Assembly (NCBI GenBank): GCA_964347345.1
Contig: CAYFYB010000001.1
Span: 119,244 to 183,243, forward strand
DNA: 64,000 nt
From: JAJISG01 sp964347345
Lineage (GTDB): Archaea > Thermoplasmatota > Thermoplasmata > RBG-16-68-12 > JAJISG01
Direction: 5' to 3'
Each line of letters starts with the position of its first letter. The first letter of the stretch is position 1. Below are positions 24,875-33,107 of the stretch, piece after piece. The notes beneath the pieces are model-generated. The model was not told the origin of the DNA, ran no database searches, and saw only the letters and a program-made list of their open reading frames with translations. Position numbers and translations under genes: made by a program.

Positions 24875-26683
24875 CTAAGGTAGTTCGCTGAAGCCGCATT
24901 GGATGCAGACAATGCTCCCCTCGGCCGTCCCGAGGGCGGCACCGCAGTCTGGACATACCTCCCTGGACCTGCTTTCCGGCAGGCTCAGAGGCTGCTCCCT
25001 CCTGCTCCCCTCCCTGTAGACGGTGATTCCCTTACAGCGGAGCTTCCAGGCCAGCATAAAGGCCTGCAGAACATCCTCCGCTTTAGCCCTCTGGCGGAGG
25101 TTGATGGTCTTCGACACCGCATTGTCCACATGCTCCTGAAAAGCCGCCTGGATCTTCACATGCCACTCTGGGGTAACGTCATGGGAGGTGACGAAGAGCC
25201 TCCTAGCTTCGCGAGGCACCTCCTCTAGGTCCCGGATGGAGTGCTTCCTGGCGACCTTTCTCATGAGCTTCTCCGAGTAGAAGCCCTCTTCCTTCGCGTA
25301 CTCCAGGAAGAGGGAGTTGACCGCCAGCAAGGTCTCGCCCTCGGCCACCCTCTTCACGTAGGTGATGGCGTAGAGAGGCTCAATGCCGCTCGAGCAGTCC
25401 GCCAACAGGCTGATGGTCCCCGTGGGGGCGATGGTGGTCCTGGTGGCGTTCCTCATGGGCGGGTCGTGGACGCTGCGGTCTATGTTGGCGAAGGACCCCC
25501 GGGCCTCGCCTATCCTCCGGGACTCGTTGTCGGCCACCTTCCTTATGAAGCCCATTACATTGCCGGCCAGGGCTATGGCCTCCTCGGAATCGTAGGGTAT
25601 CCGCATCTCGATGAGGGTATCCGCCCACCCCATGATTCCCAGGCCGATCTTGCGATTCCCCTGAACCATCTGTGTGATCTTCTCCAGAGGGAACCGGCTC
25701 ATGTCGATGACGTTGTCCAGGAAGCGGACTGCTTTTCTGACGGTTTCCTCCAGCTTCTCCCAGTCCACCTCCGCTCTGTCCCCCTCGCGTCTCAGCATCT
25801 TGGAGAGGTTCAAGGAGCCAAGGTTGCACGCTTCATAGGGGAGGAGTGGCTGCTCTCCGCAAGGGTTGGTTGCCTCGATGCGTCCTAACCCTGGAGTAGG
25901 ATTGTCCTTCTCGATGCGATCCAGGAATATCACGCCGGGATCACCCGTCTGCCACGCCATCTCCGCCAACAGTCCGAAGACCTTCCGGGCGTCCTTCCGT
26001 CCGACGACTTCGCCGGTTCTCGGGTGCACGATGTCATACTTGCCGCCCCGCTCTACCTTCTTCATGAACCCATCCGTGACGGCCACGGAGAGGTTGAAAT
26101 TCGAGAAGCTGCCCTCCTTCCTTTTGCTGGTGATGAACTCCTCGATGTCTGGGTGGTCCACCCGGAGGATGCCCATGTTTGCCCCCCGCCTCCTGCCACC
26201 TTGCTTGATGGCCTCCGTGCTGTGGTCGAAGACCCTCATGAAGGAGACGGGGCCGCTGGCCACTCCTCCCGTCGACTTGACGATGTCGCCTGAGGGCCTC
26301 AGGTGGGAGAAGGAGAAGCCGGTGCCGCCCCCGCTCTGATGGATGAGGGCCGAGGCCTTGAGGGCATCATATATGCTGTCTATGGAGTCCTCCACAGGGA
26401 GGACGAAACAGGCGGAAAGCTGCTGGATATCCGTCCCAGCATTCATGAGGGTAGGGCTGTTGGGGAGGAACTCCAGCCGTGACATCATTTCGAGGAACTC
26501 CGTCTCCTCCACGGAAACGGTCCTGCCGTCGTCGTACATCTCGTTCGCCATGGCGACGTTGTGGGCCACTCTCTGGAGCATCTCCGTGGGCGTCTCCACT
26601 GTCTTTCCCTCGGTGTCCTTTCTGAGGTAACGCTTCCTGGCAACAATCAGGGCGTTCTCGCTGAGCTTGGTTTCCACGAGCAT
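24875..26683 (-). CDS. nrdJ: Adenosylcobalamin-dependent (class II) ribonucleotide reductase
   Basis: Reduces ribonucleotides to deoxyribonucleotides using a B12-derived radical. 602 residues. The active site shows the N-x-C-x-E set as N273, C275 and E277 in NPCGEQPLLPYEACNLGS, with the first redox cysteine C92 in QLSACFVLP. RTTIAPTGTISLLADCSSGIEP carries the phosphate loop. The C-terminal CPDCG...CIQCG is a zinc ribbon typical of NrdJ. No intein is seen. No small radical-generating subunit is needed or present. Cobalamin synthesis or uptake genes are not in the window. Confidence 0.95.
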   Translation of the reverse strand: MLVETKLSENALIVARKRYLRKDTEGKTVETPTEMLQRVAHNVAMANEMYDDGRTVSVEETEFLEMMSRLEFLPNSPTLMNAGTDIQQLSACFVLPVEDSIDSIYDALKASALIHQSGGGTGFSFSHLRPSGDIVKSTGGVASGPVSFMRVFDHSTEAIKQGGRRRGANMGILRVDHPDIEEFITSKRKEGSFSNFNLSVAVTDGFMKKVERGGKYDIVHPRTGEVVGRKDARKVFGLLAEMAWQTGDPGVIFLDRIEKDNPTPGLGRIEATNPCGEQPLLPYEACNLGSLNLSKMLRREGDRAEVDWEKLEETVRKAVRFLDNVIDMSRFPLEKITQMVQGNRKIGLGIMGWADTLIEMRIPYDSEEAIALAGNVMGFIRKVADNESRRIGEARGSFANIDRSVHDPPMRNATRTTIAPTGTISLLADCSSGIEPLYAITYVKRVAEGETLLAVNSLFLEYAKEEGFYSEKLMRKVARKHSIRDLEEVPREARRLFVTSHDVTPEWHVKIQAAFQEHVDNAVSKTINLRQRAKAEDVLQAFMLAWKLRCKGITVYREGSRREQPLSLPESRSREVCPDCGAALGTAEGSIVCIQCGFSELP

Positions 26684-26713
26684 TGTCCTGTGCGTATGTA
26701 TGGTCGCTCACGG

Positions 26714-26725
26714 ATAATAATATAG
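26714..26725 (-). promoter_or_regulatory. TATA box of nrdJ
   Basis: Minus-strand ACTATATTATTA lies 31-42 bases before the ATG at 26683. Confidence 0.55.
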
Positions 26726-26747
26726 TCCATCCCCGGGGGTGGCACCC

Positions 26748-27404
26748 TCAGAGGCTTATGGTGACCTCCACCAGCTCCCCATCCCTCAGGCCTAATTGCT
26801 TTCGGAGCTGACGTTCAGAGATGACCTCCAGCACGTCATCGTAGTGGGAGCGGTGGGGAAGGATGACAGCACAGTCAACTTGCGCCAGGCGGGCTCGAAA
26901 GCACTTTGCTCCTCCAAAGGTCCTGCCTCCACTGCTGAAGCCGTCTATGGCCACCCCGTCGGCAGCCCTCAGAAAGTCTAGCTTTGACAGCTCTCTCCCC
27001 TCCAGCTTGAGGTTTAGGGTGCCCGGATAGGGATCGAAGCCGAGCTTGACCCGGAACTGCTCCCTGTAACCCGTCTGGCTCATGTAGTAGAATCCCTCGC
27101 CCAGACCCCGGTCCACCCTGCCCCTGACCTCCAGAAGACCTTCCATCTCGAAGATCTTCTGGTACGCGGCATACTCGCTGCGGAGAATCTCCATGGCCTT
27201 CTGAGTGAGCTTGAGTTGCTGCCTCCTCGCCCCCAGGTTCCTTGAAACCAGCCCCGCTTCCAGGAGCTGCAGAACCCGGACGGAGGCCGACTGCTGGCTG
27301 ATGCCCATTAGCTTGCCCAGGGTGGAGGTGGAGACCGGAACGTGTTCATGAATGGCGCCCAGGAGGGCGAGTTGCTTCAGGGTCTCGACCAAGTTGGGCT
27401 TCAA
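26748..27404 (-). CDS. ribK: CTP-dependent riboflavin kinase with N-terminal winged helix
   Basis: Makes FMN from riboflavin using CTP, the archaeal route. An N-terminal winged helix (about residues 1-80, STSTLGKLMGISQQSASVRVLQLLEAGLV) precedes the DUF120 kinase barrel (GEGFYYMSQTGYREQF, GFDPYPGTLNLKL, and the C-terminal HYDDVLEVISERQLRKQLGLRDGELVEV). The TTG at 27404 is preferred: it lies 25 bases from a TATA-like GGTTTTACT and gives 218 residues, close to the Thermoplasma enzyme. An ATG at 27458 would add 18 residues and overlap the PIN gene. The fused HTH suggests possible self-regulation, which is untested. Confidence 0.92.
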   Translation of the reverse strand: MKPNLVETLKQLALLGAIHEHVPVSTSTLGKLMGISQQSASVRVLQLLEAGLVSRNLGARRQQLKLTQKAMEILRSEYAAYQKIFEMEGLLEVRGRVDRGLGEGFYYMSQTGYREQFRVKLGFDPYPGTLNLKLEGRELSKLDFLRAADGVAIDGFSSGGRTFGGAKCFRARLAQVDCAVILPHRSHYDDVLEVISERQLRKQLGLRDGELVEVTISL

Positions 27405-27428
27405 CGAGGAATGGATAGCTTCCGGGGA

Positions 27429-27437
27429 AGTAAAACC
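27429..27437 (-). promoter_or_regulatory. TATA-like box of ribK
   Basis: Minus-strand GGTTTTACT, 25 bases before the TTG at 27404, overlapping the last bases upstream of the PIN stop at 27439. Confidence 0.4.
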
Positions 27438-27438
27438 T

Positions 27439-27816
27439 TTACTTGGTGCCGATACCATGGGCCTCAAGCTTTCCTCGGCCCCTGAGGAAGACCACTGGAA
27501 GGCCTGCTTCTCGAAGGCGTCTTCTCAGCTTCCTGTCATTGGTAAGAACGATCGCCTCCCTTTCCTTAGCGGCTTCCAGAAGGGCATCATCCCCTCTCCC
27601 CTTCACCTCAACGGTTCGGAAGCGATCAGTAAGCTGGAGGGCAGCTCTGGCCTTTCTGCTAGTCTTGGACAGGCGCCTGAGCTCTTCCAAGGACGATGAG
27701 GGCACCAGGACCTCGTGCTCTCCTAGGAGCCGCTTCAGCTCTCCTTCGAGGTCTATGGAGAACTGGAAGGGCATCAGGAGGGCGTTGGTGTCCAAGAGAA
27801 CGATGAGTCTCGCCAC
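27439..27816 (-). CDS. PIN-domain protein of the FCF1/COG1412 type
   Basis: A 125-residue PIN nuclease-fold protein. Acidic residues of the metal site are visible as LLDTNALLMP near the N-terminus, SSLEELRRLS in the middle, and DDALLEAA plus LTNDRKLRRRLREAGLPVVFLRG toward the end. The last block matches the archaeal FCF1-like COG1412 group, whose eukaryotic relatives act in rRNA processing, rather than toxin VapC. No antitoxin-like gene is adjacent. A GTG at 27816 is the likely start because a TATA-like GATAAAAGC lies 27 bases upstream; an ATG at 27840 is too close to it. Confidence 0.8.
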   Translation of the reverse strand: MARLIVLLDTNALLMPFQFSIDLEGELKRLLGEHEVLVPSSSLEELRRLSKTSRKARAALQLTDRFRTVEVKGRGDDALLEAAKEREAIVLTNDRKLRRRLREAGLPVVFLRGRGKLEAHGIGTK

Positions 27817-27842
27817 AGGACAGGATCGACCGTATATCATAT

Positions 27843-27851
27843 GCTTTTATC
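27843..27851 (-). promoter_or_regulatory. TATA box of the PIN gene
   Basis: Minus-strand CGATAAAAG-type sequence 27 bases before the GTG at 27816. Confidence 0.45.
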
Positions 27852-27941
27852 GTCAATCGCTCGTGTGAAGGCCATTCTCCCCCACGATAATGTAATAGGA
27901 AGTTTTATTACCAATAGTGAGAACATGGGGTATTGCAAGCC

Positions 27942-28017
27942 GTGAGGAGACCAGGGTTAAAGCGGTTGCCTCTCCAGTCCTCCTGTCGGTATCCCTTTTT
28001 ACCCTGGTACTCCTCAC
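27942..28017 (+). repeat. 76-base hairpin, possible small RNA
   Basis: GTGAGGAG-ACCAGGGT(T)AAA at 27942-27961 pairs with TTTACCCTGGTACTCCTCAC at 27998-28017. This gives 19 base pairs, interrupted only by two single-base bulges, around a 36-base loop. TATA-like AGTTTTATTA lies about 30-40 bases before it. The arms are too regular for chance in this composition. It could be a structured RNA, a terminator for an unseen transcript or a remnant of a mobile element. Confidence 0.5.
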
Positions 28018-28154
28018 ACTTGCCCCCTTAAGTCTCCTTCGGTACGGGCGTTTTGGTTTGATTATCAGTAAGAAACTCGTCCGTTAGAGGCCGGAGGACA
28101 CCAGAGATCCGACAGGGGCGCGGGGAGGGTCCTTGGTGATAATCGGGGGCGAAG

Positions 28155-28164
28155 GTTTTTATAG
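28155..28164 (+). promoter_or_regulatory. TATA box of surface paralogue C
   Basis: GTTTTTATAG lies about 75 bases before the ATG at 28239. The predicted leader of about 50 bases ends with a good ribosome site AGAGGTGAG at 28225-28233, unlike the leaderless neighbours. Confidence 0.55.
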
Positions 28165-28238
28165 TGTAGAGAACATCGCGATACGATGTCCATAGTGAGC
28201 TTAGGTAGAAAGGCTTGCTATGTAAGAGGTGAGAGAGA

Positions 28239-29531
28239 ATGAAGGCAACCGTGAGCGCCCTGCTGGCCCTTCTCCTCCTGGCCTCCCCCCTGGCCGCCAT
28301 AGCGGCAGCTCAGGAGGAGCCCATTGAGATCGAGAGGGATCTGCAGGTAGAGGTGAGCCAAGGTTCAACAGACCGCTTCGGCGGCGGTGACTGGGTCAAG
28401 ATCGAGGTAGGAAAGACCCTGTTCGCCGTCGTCTATGGCAACGAGAGCAATCCGAACAATGTGAAGATGATTGTGGAGTACGACCGGTATCTCGGTGCGG
28501 CCGAGATATACAACGAGACCGGAGAGCTGCTGGTTACAAGGCCCATCCCAGTACGAACGCTTGTGGTCCAAAGCTTCGAGCTTATGGTGGAGTTCAGGGA
28601 TGGAGACAACGATGGCCTGCTGCACTTCCCCAGCGACTGGCGACAGCTCCTCATGGACGAGTATGACTATCCAAGAAAGGTCCTGTCGCTGAGACAGTCC
28701 TGGTCCCTTGAGGACTTCTCTCAGGTGGACGAGGATGATGTGACCAAGGTGGACTTCAATATCACAGCCACAGGCCTGCCGTACGACCTGATAAGGCCCG
28801 GCGATGACCCCGGCGATGGATTGGACAGGATAACCCTGGCCTTCCACATAACCGTAGAGCGGGTCCAGAAGACAGGCGAAGTCAAGGTGTACAAGATCGT
28901 TGTTGACGACGACCGTCACATAGTCTCCTCGGAGCTGAACAGGACGGAGACAGTGACGGGCATGACGGTGAATGGCAGCTTCAAGTACGACCACTACATC
29001 CAAGGCTGGGACTGGGGAGGCAATGACTCCCGTCTGGCCATGGCGACCCATGTCCTCGTCGGTAACCACGTCCCACCTGAGGTGATTCGATGGGCTCAGG
29101 TGCAGTTCGATCCCCACGCCGAGACCACCGATGCGGAGTACCGAGAAGGCAACGTCGGCGAGAGGCCCCGCCTCATCACAGCGGACAAGATGGAGTTCGC
29201 GGATGAGTGGACTCGTGTCGGTCGGATGCGATGGGTATCCGACGTTGAGGTCGACGGTGAACTTCAGCGGATGAACTTCCAGCTCTACAGGGTCATGCCC
29301 ATCCTGAGCTTTGAGCACCTGTTCAAGGGCGTGCTGTTCGGCGGCGCCTTCATCTACCCGAAGGGCGCGGTGCTGTTCCACGACCCGGCTCTGGATGCCA
29401 GCGTGTTCATACCCCTGGCCGAGGGTCCGGTTCCCGGTCTTGGCCCGTACATCCTCCAGCTAGGACTGGCGGGCCTCGCCGTGGTCGGACTGGTCGTCTG
29501 GAGAGTCTTCCGAAAGAAGTCCAGCCCCTAG
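28239..29531 (+). CDS. Secreted, membrane-anchored surface protein (paralogue C)
   Basis: 430 residues: a signal peptide (hydrophobic residues about 5-25, ending AAAQ), a large acidic extracellular region with many N-x-S/T sequons, and one C-terminal membrane helix ending FRKKSSP. It resembles paralogues A and B in architecture, in a calcium-type loop DGDNDGLLHF at about residue 122, and in the pre-anchor block IYPKGAVLFHDPALDASVFIP, which parallels YPxG...HDPVVGV. The rest is diverged and longer. It has its own leader with a strong ribosome site and is followed by an intrinsic-type terminator, so it is probably well expressed. Function unknown; an envelope protein is inferred. Confidence 0.8.
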   Translation: MKATVSALLALLLLASPLAAIAAAQEEPIEIERDLQVEVSQGSTDRFGGGDWVKIEVGKTLFAVVYGNESNPNNVKMIVEYDRYLGAAEIYNETGELLVTRPIPVRTLVVQSFELMVEFRDGDNDGLLHFPSDWRQLLMDEYDYPRKVLSLRQSWSLEDFSQVDEDDVTKVDFNITATGLPYDLIRPGDDPGDGLDRITLAFHITVERVQKTGEVKVYKIVVDDDRHIVSSELNRTETVTGMTVNGSFKYDHYIQGWDWGGNDSRLAMATHVLVGNHVPPEVIRWAQVQFDPHAETTDAEYREGNVGERPRLITADKMEFADEWTRVGRMRWVSDVEVDGELQRMNFQLYRVMPILSFEHLFKGVLFGGAFIYPKGAVLFHDPALDASVFIPLAEGPVPGLGPYILQLGLAGLAVVGLVVWRVFRKKSSP

Positions 29532-29541
29532 GTCCCCCCTC

Positions 29542-29575
29542 CCCTCCGGGCCCACTTTCAAATAGGCCCGGAGGG
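29542..29575 (+). terminator. GC-rich hairpin plus T-rich tail after surface paralogue C
   Basis: CCCTCCGGGCC (29542-29552) pairs perfectly with GGCCCGGAGGG (29565-29575) around a 12-base loop, followed by CTTTCTCTTTG. The 11-pair stem with a pyrimidine tail looks like an intrinsic terminator. The loop holds the A/T-rich TTTCAAATA that may be the TATA box of the PadR gene at 29589. Confidence 0.7.
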
Positions 29576-29588
29576 CTTTCTCTTTGTC

Positions 29589-29936
29589 ATGCCCGAAATC
29601 GCCCCGGAGTGGGTGGCAGAGCTGAAGAAGGGTTCCGTGCAGCTCCTCCTGCTCGCGCTGCTCAGGGACTCGGCGAAGTATGGATTCCAGATAATAAGGG
29701 AGTTGAGAGACGTGACGGACGGATTCTTCGACCTTAAGGAAGGCACCCTCTATCCAGCCCTGAGGAGGCTGGAGTCCAAGGGCTATCTCAAGGGTGAGTG
29801 GCACACCGACGAAGAGGGAGGTCCCCGCAGGTATTATCACATCACAGAACTGGGTCGGAAGGCACTAAAGGAAGCCACCGGGGTGTGGGAGAGACTAGCA
29901 TGGAGCTGCCAACGCGTCCTGGAGGGGGGGAAGTGA
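29589..29936 (+). CDS. PadR-family transcriptional regulator
   Basis: 115 residues with the PadR winged-helix pattern: LLLALLRDSAKYGFQIIREL, GFFDLKEGTLYPALRRLESKGYLKGEW (recognition helix and wing), and GPRRYYHITELGRKALKE. PadR proteins are repressors that respond to small molecules or control export and envelope genes. Its stop overlaps the next gene as GTGA, so the two are co-translated. The second gene has a HAAS-type domain, a partner commonly found with PadR. Confidence 0.88.
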   Translation: MPEIAPEWVAELKKGSVQLLLLALLRDSAKYGFQIIRELRDVTDGFFDLKEGTLYPALRRLESKGYLKGEWHTDEEGGPRRYYHITELGRKALKEATGVWERLAWSCQRVLEGGK

Positions 29937-30496
29937 ACTCCTTGGACAGATATCTGAGTCAGGTCTCCAGGCACCTGGTGGGCCTACCGGCCAAGTTGCG
30001 CCAGGACGTTCTTATGGAATTGCGGACCCACATCATGGCTCAGGTGGAGGCTGAAGGCGGTGAGGTGAGCGCTGTCGTCGAGCGAATGGGCTCCCCCAGG
30101 GTGACAGCTCGATCCTACATCCAGCTGTACGGGTATGGCGTTGGCCTCAAGGTGGTGGCCGTGATTGCTGCGGCCGCTCTTGCCTTCCTGACATTGCCCT
30201 TCTCCCTGGGTTCCCCTGACTTCCTCGGGAGTGTATGGATGTCCAATGCCAGCCTCATCATCCTCATATTCCTCCTTATCGGTATCGGCCTAAAGGTGGG
30301 CGCCAGGGCTGCGCTGGCGGCTGGCATCGGCGTATCCGCGGCCCGCTTCGCGGCCCTCGGCATCGCCATGGCCCTGTCCCTGCCCGGCCTAAGCACCGAG
30401 CCGGTGGCCATCCTGGCCTTCGCCCTCACGACGATCGCCATCGCCTTCGTAGGATACCTGGCTGCTCCGCGAGAGAAAGCAGCTGCCGAAGGATAG
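29933..30496 (+). CDS. HAAS-domain (DUF1700-like) membrane protein, PadR partner
   Basis: 187 residues. The N-terminal 60 residues form a helical domain DRYLSQVSRHLVGLPAKLRQDVLMELRTHI...VVERMGSP, the HAAS/DUF1700 signature. Four to five membrane helices follow. A GTG at 29933 overlaps the PadR stop and is preceded by GGAGGGGGGG. In known pairs the membrane HAAS protein is thought to act as a sensor or partner of the PadR repressor; this is inference from other organisms. The target might be the surface protein just upstream. Confidence 0.72.
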   Translation: MNSLDRYLSQVSRHLVGLPAKLRQDVLMELRTHIMAQVEAEGGEVSAVVERMGSPRVTARSYIQLYGYGVGLKVVAVIAAAALAFLTLPFSLGSPDFLGSVWMSNASLIILIFLLIGIGLKVGARAALAAGIGVSAARFAALGIAMALSLPGLSTEPVAILAFALTTIAIAFVGYLAAPREKAAAEG

Positions 30497-30504
30497 ACTC
30501 CCTC

Positions 30505-31200
30505 TTACGTGGACCTATTCTTGAGGAAGTCCTCCACGATCTGTCGGTGGTCGAAACCCATCTCCGGGAGGTCGCCCAGATCCAAGAGGTCGACCTCAGC
30601 TGCGTCGGAGCCTGACCGCAACTCGCCCCCTACGACCTCCAGCTCGAAGACTAGGGAAACGACATGACCTCGCGGGTCCCTGTCAGGCCGGGAGTACGCT
30701 CCCTGCAGAGTGACGACCTTCGTATCCAGCCCCGTCTCCTCTTTGACCTCCCTCACCACAGCCTCCTCCGCGCTTTCCCCGTACTCCACAATCCCACCTG
30801 GAAGGCAGCACAGTCCCTGATAGGGATAGAATCTCCTCTTGATGGCCACCAGCTTTCCCTGATGGATGACCAGTCCGTCCACCGCAAGTAAGGGGACCTT
30901 GAGACCAGTGGCGAGGTGTACCCTGAGCGCCGAACTCCTCCTCCGAAACTCCTCCAGGAGTTGTCTACCTGATGGAGAGAGCACCACCTGACGACCTCTG
31001 GTCTCGAGCGGATCTGAACCTAAGGCGGCTCGTACCCGATCCCTCCAGCTGCGATACTCCCGGTAGCTGACGCCTATGGACTGGAGGGCCGCGCGGAGGG
31101 GGTTCCCTTGCTCAAGGGCACCCAGGAGGCGGGCCAGTCGGTCGTCCATGAGGAGGACGCCATCCCGCTCAAGTCGAGGTCTGACGACGAAGTCCAGCAT
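30505..31200 (-). CDS. HTH (ModE-like)-Nudix hydrolase fusion
   Basis: 231 residues. The first 95 residues resemble the ModE/LysR-type winged helix (RLARLLGALEQGNPLRAALQSIGVSYREYRSWRDR...VVLSPSGRQLLEEF). Residues about 105-231 are a Nudix domain with the box GGIVEYGESAEEAVVREVKEETGLD, all catalytic glutamates present. Nudix enzymes hydrolyse nucleoside diphosphates linked to other groups; FYPYQGLCCLPGG suggests an ADP-ribose/NADH-type member, uncertain. The fusion suggests a regulator that senses a nucleotide-linked ligand, or a hydrolase that controls its own gene. Convergent with the HAAS gene. Confidence 0.85.
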   Translation of the reverse strand: MLDFVVRPRLERDGVLLMDDRLARLLGALEQGNPLRAALQSIGVSYREYRSWRDRVRAALGSDPLETRGRQVVLSPSGRQLLEEFRRRSSALRVHLATGLKVPLLAVDGLVIHQGKLVAIKRRFYPYQGLCCLPGGIVEYGESAEEAVVREVKEETGLDTKVVTLQGAYSRPDRDPRGHVVSLVFELEVVGGELRSGSDAAEVDLLDLGDLPEMGFDHRQIVEDFLKNRST

Positions 31201-31316
31201 CTTAACCCCAACCCTCTATGGGCAGTGAGGTTGAAATCCCTGCGGGTCGCCTTCTCGGACCCCTATCTGAGGGCCTTGGCCGGGGTCACAGGGCCCTGGA
31301 CGGCAGGCTAGCCTCA

Positions 31317-32960
31317 CTATTTCACCATCATGGGCACGCGGAGCCCTCTGGACTTTGCGAACTGGAGGGCCGCCTCATACCCTGCGTCCGCATGGCGCAC
31401 GACTCCCAGGCCGGGATCGGCGTCGAACACCCGCTCAATGCGCCATCCCGCCTCTTCCGTACCTTCGGCCACCACGGACATCCCTGCATGGATGGAGTAG
31501 CCGATGCCCACGCCTCCTCCACTATGGATGGCCACCAAGTCGGCCCCGGAGGCCGTGTTCAGAAGGGCGTTTAGAAGGGGCCAGTCGGCCACGGCGTCCG
31601 ACCCATCCTTCATCCCCTCCGTCTCCCTTGTGGGGGACGCGACGGATCCGCTGTCCAAGTGGTCTCGCGTGATGACGATGGGTCCTTCGAGTGTGCCGCT
31701 GCCCACCAGCTTGTTGATACGGGAGGCGAACAGGGCTCTCTCCCCATGGCCTAGCCAGCAGACCCTCGCCGGCAGACCTTCCCAAGGCAGGTGCTTCTCC
31801 GCAAGCCTGACCCATCGAGTCAGCTGTGCATTATGCGGGAAGAGATCGAGGACCACCTTGTCCGTCTCAAGGATGTCCTGAGGGTCGCCTGATACCGCCA
31901 CCCACCGAAAGGGTCCCCGGCCCTCGCAGAACATGGGGCGGATGTACAGCTTCACGAAGCCCTCGAAGTCGAACGCCCTCTCCAGGCCAGCTTCACGAGC
32001 CTGTCCGCGGATGTTGTTCCCGTACTCAAACACCACCGCACCCAGCCTTTGGAACTTCAGCATGGCCCCTACATGCTCCACGATGGAAGCTTTGGACCTT
32101 TTCAGGTATTCTTGGGGGTCGGAGGCTCGCAGCTCCTCGGCCTCCGCGATGGAGAGACCGGCGGGTATGTATCCGCCCAGGGGGTCGTGAGCGGAGGTCT
32201 GATCCGTAACCACGTCGGGTTGGAACTTCCGTGTCACGAGGTCGGGGTGGACCTCGGCGCAGTTGGCCAGGAGGGCCACGGACATCGCTTCCTTCTCATC
32301 CACCGCGTTCTCGACCATCTCAAGGGCTTCGTCTAGATCTCCGGTCATCTCCTGGCAATACCCCGCCTTCAGCCTCCTTCGAATCCTCTCCTCGTCCACC
32401 TCCACATCCAGGCAGACGCCCCCGTTCATGGTGACTGCGAGAGGCTGGGCTCCCCCCATCCCTCCCAGGCCGCCGGTAAGGACCACTCTCCCCTCCAGTG
32501 AGCCGTCAAAGTCTTTCCGGGCGCAGGCCGCGAAGGTCTCGTAGGTGCCCTGTATTATGCCCTGGGTGCCAATGTAGGCCCACGCCCCAGCGGTCATCTG
32601 ACCGAACATCATGAGCCCCATCTTCTCCAGCTCCCAAAAGTGGTCCCAGTTGGCCCACTTAGGGACCAGGTTGGCATTCGCGATGAGAACCCTGGGTGCC
32701 TTGGTATGGGTCCTGAAGACGCCTACCGGCTTGCCTGACTGGATAAGTAAGGTCTCGTCTTCCTCCAGGCCTGTCAATGTGTCGACGATTCTGTGGAAAG
32801 CCTCCCAGCTCCTGGCAGCCTTCCCTGTTCCTCCATAGATGATGAGCTCATCTGGCTTCTCCGCATTCTCCAGGTTGTTCTCGAGCATCCTCAGCAGAGC
32901 TTCCTGCCGCCACCCCTTGCATCGCAGCTCCACGCCCCGTCCTGCCTTGATTCGAGGCAT
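31317..32960 (-). CDS. hutU: Urocanate hydratase
   Basis: Converts urocanate to imidazolone propionate in histidine breakdown, using tightly bound NAD+ as an electrophile. 547 residues. The NAD loop is VVLTGGLGGMGGAQPLAV, and the signature block near the catalytic cysteine is ARVCWLGHGERALFA. AGGGTGKAARSWEAF-type and QSGKPVGVFRTH are other family blocks. Minus-strand ATCCTTTATCC near 32990-33000 may be its TATA box. HutH and HutI are absent from the window; formiminoglutamate-handling genes lie at 34.9-36.4 kb. Confidence 0.95.
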   Translation of the reverse strand: MPRIKAGRGVELRCKGWRQEALLRMLENNLENAEKPDELIIYGGTGKAARSWEAFHRIVDTLTGLEEDETLLIQSGKPVGVFRTHTKAPRVLIANANLVPKWANWDHFWELEKMGLMMFGQMTAGAWAYIGTQGIIQGTYETFAACARKDFDGSLEGRVVLTGGLGGMGGAQPLAVTMNGGVCLDVEVDEERIRRRLKAGYCQEMTGDLDEALEMVENAVDEKEAMSVALLANCAEVHPDLVTRKFQPDVVTDQTSAHDPLGGYIPAGLSIAEAEELRASDPQEYLKRSKASIVEHVGAMLKFQRLGAVVFEYGNNIRGQAREAGLERAFDFEGFVKLYIRPMFCEGRGPFRWVAVSGDPQDILETDKVVLDLFPHNAQLTRWVRLAEKHLPWEGLPARVCWLGHGERALFASRINKLVGSGTLEGPIVITRDHLDSGSVASPTRETEGMKDGSDAVADWPLLNALLNTASGADLVAIHSGGGVGIGYSIHAGMSVVAEGTEEAGWRIERVFDADPGLGVVRHADAGYEAALQFAKSRGLRVPMMVK

Positions 32961-33062
32961 TCAGATCTCCGCTATCATATGGTTCCCTTGGATAAAGGAT
33001 TCCTCAAAGAGGTCCCCATCTCCGAGTAACTTCACACCTTCGAAGCGGGGCCTTGTATACGA

Positions 33063-33074
33063 AAATTACATAAG
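33063..33074 (+). promoter_or_regulatory. TATA-like box of tandem cyclase
   Basis: AAATTACATAAG lies 34-45 bases before the ATG at 33108. Confidence 0.35.
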
Positions 33075-33107
33075 TGGGTTGGGCCATCTCCCGCGGGGGA
33101 CTGGCGG

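Larger units (their letters stand above)
27852..28238. other. Intergenic region with a long hairpin and two TATA-like boxes
   Basis: No protein gene is well supported. A TATA-like AGTTTTATTA at 27901-27910 lies upstream of a 76-base hairpin. A second box (28155-28164) serves the surface protein at 28239. A GTG at 27917 opens a 56-codon frame with one hydrophobic segment, but the start is only 7 bases from the TATA-like box, so it is not accepted. Confidence 0.5.

Noticed and set aside
27439..27816. VapBC-type toxin
   Set aside because: The PIN protein is closer to the FCF1/COG1412 type, and no antitoxin gene is adjacent.
27917..28087. 56-codon frame with one hydrophobic segment, GTG start
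   Set aside because: The start is only 7 bases from the TATA-like box, no ribosome site is seen, and the sequence overlaps the long hairpin, which better explains it.
28365..29381. Long minus-strand open frame opposite surface paralogue C
   Set aside because: It is antisense to a gene with a signal peptide, ribosome site and anchor. Its composition follows from high third-position G+C, with no recognisable motif.
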